From Bacteroidales bacterium M8 (GTDB lineage Bacteria; Bacteroidota; Bacteroidia; Bacteroidales; Muribaculaceae), in assembly GCA_001689495.1 (NCBI GenBank), contig LUJS01000013.1:1-16635 (forward strand): 16,635 nucleotides of DNA, given 5' to 3'. Positions 14,093 through 16,635 of this stretch are shown here, in pieces (position 1 is the stretch's first letter; the number at the start of each line of letters is the position of its first letter). The notes below the pieces were generated by a model, which was given only the letters and a program-made list of their open reading frames with translations, was not told the origin of the DNA and ran no database searches. A program made the translations under genes and the position numbers.

Positions 14093-15319
14093 TTATAGAG
14101 TATCAAGAAAAGATTTTGTCACCGTATAGAAGCGACCCGTCCGGCTGGAGGACGAATAGCCTCCCGGTTGCATCGCATTCAGTTCCCATCGCTGATAGGT
14201 CAATGCGTTTGCGGCATGTGGAAGATGCCAGCACTCCTGGACGATGTTCCTGAGTTGAGATTTCTCGGCTTTGACGTTTGAATAGTTCAGGATATTCAGA
14301 ATATCGTTGAGACAGAAGCAGACTGTATCGGTTTCAGCTGACAGCATGATGTCGCGCAGCAGTTCAATCAGCTCCACTTCCAGTCGATTTCGGTTAGAGC
14401 GGATTATGCGTTTTAACGCTTCGGTTTCAATAGTCTTGGTGTCAAACCACATGCGACTGCGCTCCTTCGATACTAATGTGCGTTGAGTGAGATAACCGAG
14501 GAATGCAGGTATCTCGGTTCGCAAATGTCCGAGAAATCCGGTATCGTCATACTTCAGTGGCTCTATCTTGCGAACCCAGTATCTCGTTTCTCCAGGGTCA
14601 ATGAGCACTGGAGTCCTTTCGTTGTTGGAACACATAACGAACTTTGCAAAGAAACAGATTTCGTCACGGTCTTTGCCTTTGGCTTCGGCTTTGTAGGTCT
14701 TTGCCGTACTCAGATTCTTCAGTCGCTCGGAGTCTTCGCGACGGGTGAGTAGAGCTTCGTCAACCATGACAAGCAGTTTTCCCGCCCAGTCGGAGTTGAA
14801 CTTGCTGCGGAAATCCTCGTTGGTGTTGAAAGTCGCATTATCCTCGAATATGGATTTGAGGAAGTTAAGAAATGTCGTCTTGCCTGTATTCCGTTCCTCT
14901 GAAACCAACAGCAGTATCGGCAACTTCTGGCGCGGTTGCAGATAAAGCAATTGCAGATAGTCGAGGCCGAGTTCATACTGTTCTCCGAAGATATGGGCAA
15001 CAAGCCTCTCTATATGCTTCCATGAGCCTTCTGCCGGCAGATGGGATATAGGCTCATAGATATTGTAGAAGCCTTTGACCTCTCGAGTGTAACCGACATG
15101 GACAGGCACAGTGCAGAAACCATTGTAATGTGGTATGGTTTTCAGATACTTCTTGCCATAATCGAATGATATGGTCTGCTTATCCCATCTCAGACGCTTG
15201 ATAGCGATTGAGCCGTCAGGTTGTGGTTGGGCTACGACTTTATAATATGTCGTTCCCACACGGATGAACGGAGTCGCTTCCGGATCTCCGTTCATAATTG
15301 AGATTTCCTGCTGCTCCAT
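14093..15319 (-). CDS. SF3-type helicase / primase-helicase family protein (DUF5906-like)
   Basis: Probable replication protein of the mobilizable element. The ATPase core has Walker A SEERNTGKTT (residues 140-149, Lys147), Walker B KLLVMVDEALL (Asp187-Glu188) and a motif C-like FVMCSNNE (Asn232 or Asn233), the order seen in superfamily 3 helicases. The first 110 or so residues carry no visible zinc-ribbon or catalytic primase motif, so it may be a helicase or loader only. The C-terminal part (about 300-408) is helical, possibly DNA-binding. It starts 1 base after the HTH gene stop (same operon) and ends at the edge of the concentric repeat array, which is a plausible binding target. At 408 aa it appears intact. 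Confidence 0.82.
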   Translation of the reverse strand: MEQQEISIMNGDPEATPFIRVGTTYYKVVAQPQPDGSIAIKRLRWDKQTISFDYGKKYLKTIPHYNGFCTVPVHVGYTREVKGFYNIYEPISHLPAEGSWKHIERLVAHIFGEQYELGLDYLQLLYLQPRQKLPILLLVSEERNTGKTTFLNFLKSIFEDNATFNTNEDFRSKFNSDWAGKLLVMVDEALLTRREDSERLKNLSTAKTYKAEAKGKDRDEICFFAKFVMCSNNERTPVLIDPGETRYWVRKIEPLKYDDTGFLGHLRTEIPAFLGYLTQRTLVSKERSRMWFDTKTIETEALKRIIRSNRNRLEVELIELLRDIMLSAETDTVCFCLNDILNILNYSNVKAEKSQLRNIVQECWHLPHAANALTYQRWELNAMQPGGYSSSSRTGRFYTVTKSFLDTL

Positions 15320-15320
15320 A

Positions 15321-15686
15321 TCACCATCCGGATTTAGGCTGACGTTTCATGCCTGATTTCATTTCGGCCAGAATCTCGTCAGTGGATTTGGTTCCCTCCG
15401 AAGCATGCTGCTCCTGCCATGCAATCAATTCGGCAGGACGGAACTCAAGCATTTTGCCCACCTTATAGTGAGGAAGAATGCCATCGCGTACCATGTGGTA
15501 AATTGTGGATTTCTTACGGCGCAATATTTTACACGCCTCGTCTATGCCGACAAGACGGTTGTCCGGTTCAGCCTTGCCGTTGCTGCTTATGAGCTCCTTA
15601 ACGGTGTCTCTCAGATTCCGGACTTCATTGATCAGACTGCTTACCATCTGAGGCAGCGAGTCAAAAGAAAGTTTTTGGTCGTCCAT
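15321..15686 (-). CDS. Excisionase-type helix-turn-helix DNA-binding protein
   Basis: 121 aa. A short coiled coil (about residues 12-36) precedes a MerR/excisionase-like winged HTH at about 45-92 (GIDEACKILRRKKSTIYHMVRDGILPH, quoted by its edges: GIDEACKIL and VRDGILPH), followed by KVGKMLEFRPAELIAW. Such proteins in Bacteroides elements act as excision directionality factors or as regulators of the replication and mob genes. The gene directly precedes the helicase gene with a 1-base gap and has its own promoter, so it probably controls this transcript or excision. The integrase it would assist is not in the window. Confidence 0.88.
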   Translation of the reverse strand: MDDQKLSFDSLPQMVSSLINEVRNLRDTVKELISSNGKAEPDNRLVGIDEACKILRRKKSTIYHMVRDGILPHYKVGKMLEFRPAELIAWQEQHASEGTKSTDEILAEMKSGMKRQPKSGW

Positions 15687-15711
15687 AACTATTTGCTTTT
15701 AGAATTTGCCG

Positions 15712-15719
15712 CAAAAGTA
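15712..15719 (-). promoter_or_regulatory. -7 box of the HTH-helicase transcript
   Basis: TACTTTTG on the minus strand matches TAnnTTTG. The predicted start near 15708 gives a leader of about 22 bases before the ATG at 15686. No convincing -33 box is seen. Confidence 0.5.
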
Positions 15720-15788
15720 TTGCAATCGACAATGGTGAACCGGTGAGTGACGAAGTTATTTGGCTGATATGCACGGTTTCACCGACTT

Positions 15789-16484
15789 TTAACACATCCC
15801 GAGCTTTTGAGCAAGAGGGAAAGGAATCAAAGGCCGGTTAGGTTCGATTTTCGGTAGTGTAAAGGCTCCTTCTTCAGATGAGAGCTTCTTCGCTATCGTG
15901 CTCGTCTCAACCTCTGACAACAATAGAGGGAATTGCGATTTTAGGAATACAGCCATCTCAGAGTTGTTTTTCGGAAGTCGTTTCACCATATTCCATCCAC
16001 AGTGATAAATGTCGTGAGTCGTAATCTTTGAGATCCGTCGGTTTACCGCAGGCTTCAAATTCGTTTCCCCGAGAATGAAGGCTTTTAGGTTGCTTTCAAG
16101 AAGAATCAGCTCGTCATCGGTGAGAACATTTGCGAATGTGCCGAGAGTATAGTCTATAATCTCTCGGACTTTAGGAGAGTCAAGTGGGGATGACGGTTCA
16201 GGCTCTGTAGGCTGTTTGTCAGTTGCCTGTTCAGATGCAGACGTCATCCTCTTCCTGAATGAATAGGCTGCATGGATTTGCCTCGCATTAGGCAAGACAA
16301 AGAAACGGATGCCGTACTCGAAAGAGAAGTACCCAAGAGTGAGCAATAGAAAATTTGTAAAGCATACATAGATTGTAGCTGAAACAGGCGCTCCGTGCTC
16401 GACAGTGGTATAACTTGTCGCCAAAGCTTTTCCTGCAATGCAGATAAGAGCTACAGTTCGGATGGCATTTATGTGAGTTGTCAT
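15789..16484 (-). CDS. Membrane protein of unknown function in the mobilizable element
   Basis: Not recognised. It is 231 aa. Two hydrophobic segments lie near the N-terminus (about residues 7-24, weak, and 36-62, strong). A T/P/E/S-rich linker (about 82-104) and a soluble, mostly helical C-terminal domain (105-231) follow. No catalytic motif is visible. It lies upstream of the HTH gene in the same direction, about 100 bases away, and has its own promoter. Its place in the element suggests a role in maintenance, exclusion or transfer, but none can be assigned. Confidence 0.7.
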   Translation of the reverse strand: MTTHINAIRTVALICIAGKALATSYTTVEHGAPVSATIYVCFTNFLLLTLGYFSFEYGIRFFVLPNARQIHAAYSFRKRMTSASEQATDKQPTEPEPSSPLDSPKVREIIDYTLGTFANVLTDDELILLESNLKAFILGETNLKPAVNRRISKITTHDIYHCGWNMVKRLPKNNSEMAVFLKSQFPLLLSEVETSTIAKKLSSEEGAFTLPKIEPNRPLIPFPLAQKLGMC

Positions 16485-16485
16485 T

Positions 16486-16516
16486 AGAATAAAAGAATTT
16501 TATATCATTTTATTCT
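16486..16516. promoter_or_regulatory. 9-bp inverted repeat filling the leader of the membrane-protein gene
   Basis: AGAATAAAA (16486-16494) and TTTTATTCT (16508-16516) are perfectly inverted with a 13-base spacer. They span almost the whole stretch between the -7 box and the ATG at 16484. It could act as an operator or as an mRNA hairpin covering the ribosome-binding region. Confidence 0.45.
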
Positions 16517-16517
16517 G

Positions 16518-16525
16518 CAAAAGTA
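16518..16525 (-). promoter_or_regulatory. -7 box of the unknown membrane-protein gene
   Basis: TACTTTTG on the minus strand, an exact TAnnTTTG match. The predicted start near 16514 gives a leader of about 30 bases. No clear -33 box. Confidence 0.5.
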
Positions 16526-16635
16526 TAATACAACGATTGCTAAAAACGAAATGCACTACAATAATTTATCCGATTCTTGCCGTTTTTAACATTTGCTGTT
16601 AAGATTAGTAACTATTCAGCCAAAGGTAAGGTATG
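16526..16635. other. Window-end intergenic region
   Basis: AT-rich. TAAAAACG (16541-16548) and CGTTTTTA (16581-16588) form a perfect 8-bp dyad with a 32-base spacer. The window ends in ATG (16633-16635), which could be the start of a plus-strand gene beyond the edge, divergent from the membrane-protein gene; this cannot be tested here. Confidence 0.35.

Noticed and set aside
15734..15783. GGTGAACCG/CGGTTTCACC as a terminator after the 231-aa gene
   Set aside because: The stem is imperfect, has a 31-base loop and no T-run on the minus strand; it is not convincing.
1..16635. CRISPR arrays, tRNA or rRNA genes, complete insertion sequences, integrase
   Set aside because: No regular direct-repeat array, cloverleaf, rRNA-like segment, transposase or tyrosine/serine recombinase was seen on either strand.

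Overview
The window looks like a Bacteroidota chromosome segment, probably from a gut Bacteroidales. Four genes are preceded by exact matches to the Bacteroides-type -7 promoter box TAnnTTTG. The gene families also fit this phylum: a LytS/LytTR two-component pair, a Fic protein with an N-terminal inhibitory helix, and Bacteroides-type mobilization genes. Apart from the Fic gene and one regulator remnant, everything reads on the minus strand.

Layout. Positions 1-323 hold no recognisable gene, only inverted repeats and a likely promoter for the Fic gene. The Fic-family AMPylator (324-1439, +) ends on top of the remnant of a response-regulator gene (about 1443-1591, -). Next is a compact efflux block on the minus strand. 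A LytS-type sensor kinase and a LytTR response regulator (10862 to 9076) end at a hairpin terminator. A separate promoter then drives a five-gene operon (8920 to 1615): a beta-barrel protein resembling DUF6268, a TolC-type outer-membrane channel, a membrane-fusion protein, an RND (AcrB-type) pump, and an LpxL/HtrB-type acyltransferase. The gaps and overlaps are of a few bases. The kinase/regulator pair probably controls the operon (inference from adjacency).

Positions 10990-11440 are decayed: a strong terminator, the C-terminus of a MATE transporter (-) and the C-terminus of an AraC regulator (+). These two fragments look like what remains of a divergent regulator/transporter pair after one internal deletion.

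From 11444 to 16484 lies the backbone of an integrated mobilizable element. In transcription order on the minus strand it has a membrane protein of unknown function, an excisionase-like HTH protein, an SF3-type helicase, a non-coding transfer/replication region, mobC, a relaxase, and a membrane-anchored coiled-coil protein. The helicase - non-coding region - mob order resembles that of Bacteroides NBU-type elements. No integrase or attachment site is in the window.

The most notable signals are three. (1) A 103-bp insertion with terminal inverted repeats, flanked by a 13-bp direct repeat, breaks mobC; removing the element plus one repeat copy restores the reading frame exactly. (2) A region of about 225 bp before mobC carries eight TGTTGA/TCAACA-type hexamers in four pairs, arranged concentrically around a central hairpin, as a candidate oriT or replication origin. 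(3) There is a cluster of TTGGT repeats between mobC and the relaxase gene. Because mobC is broken, the element's own mobilization may be impaired.
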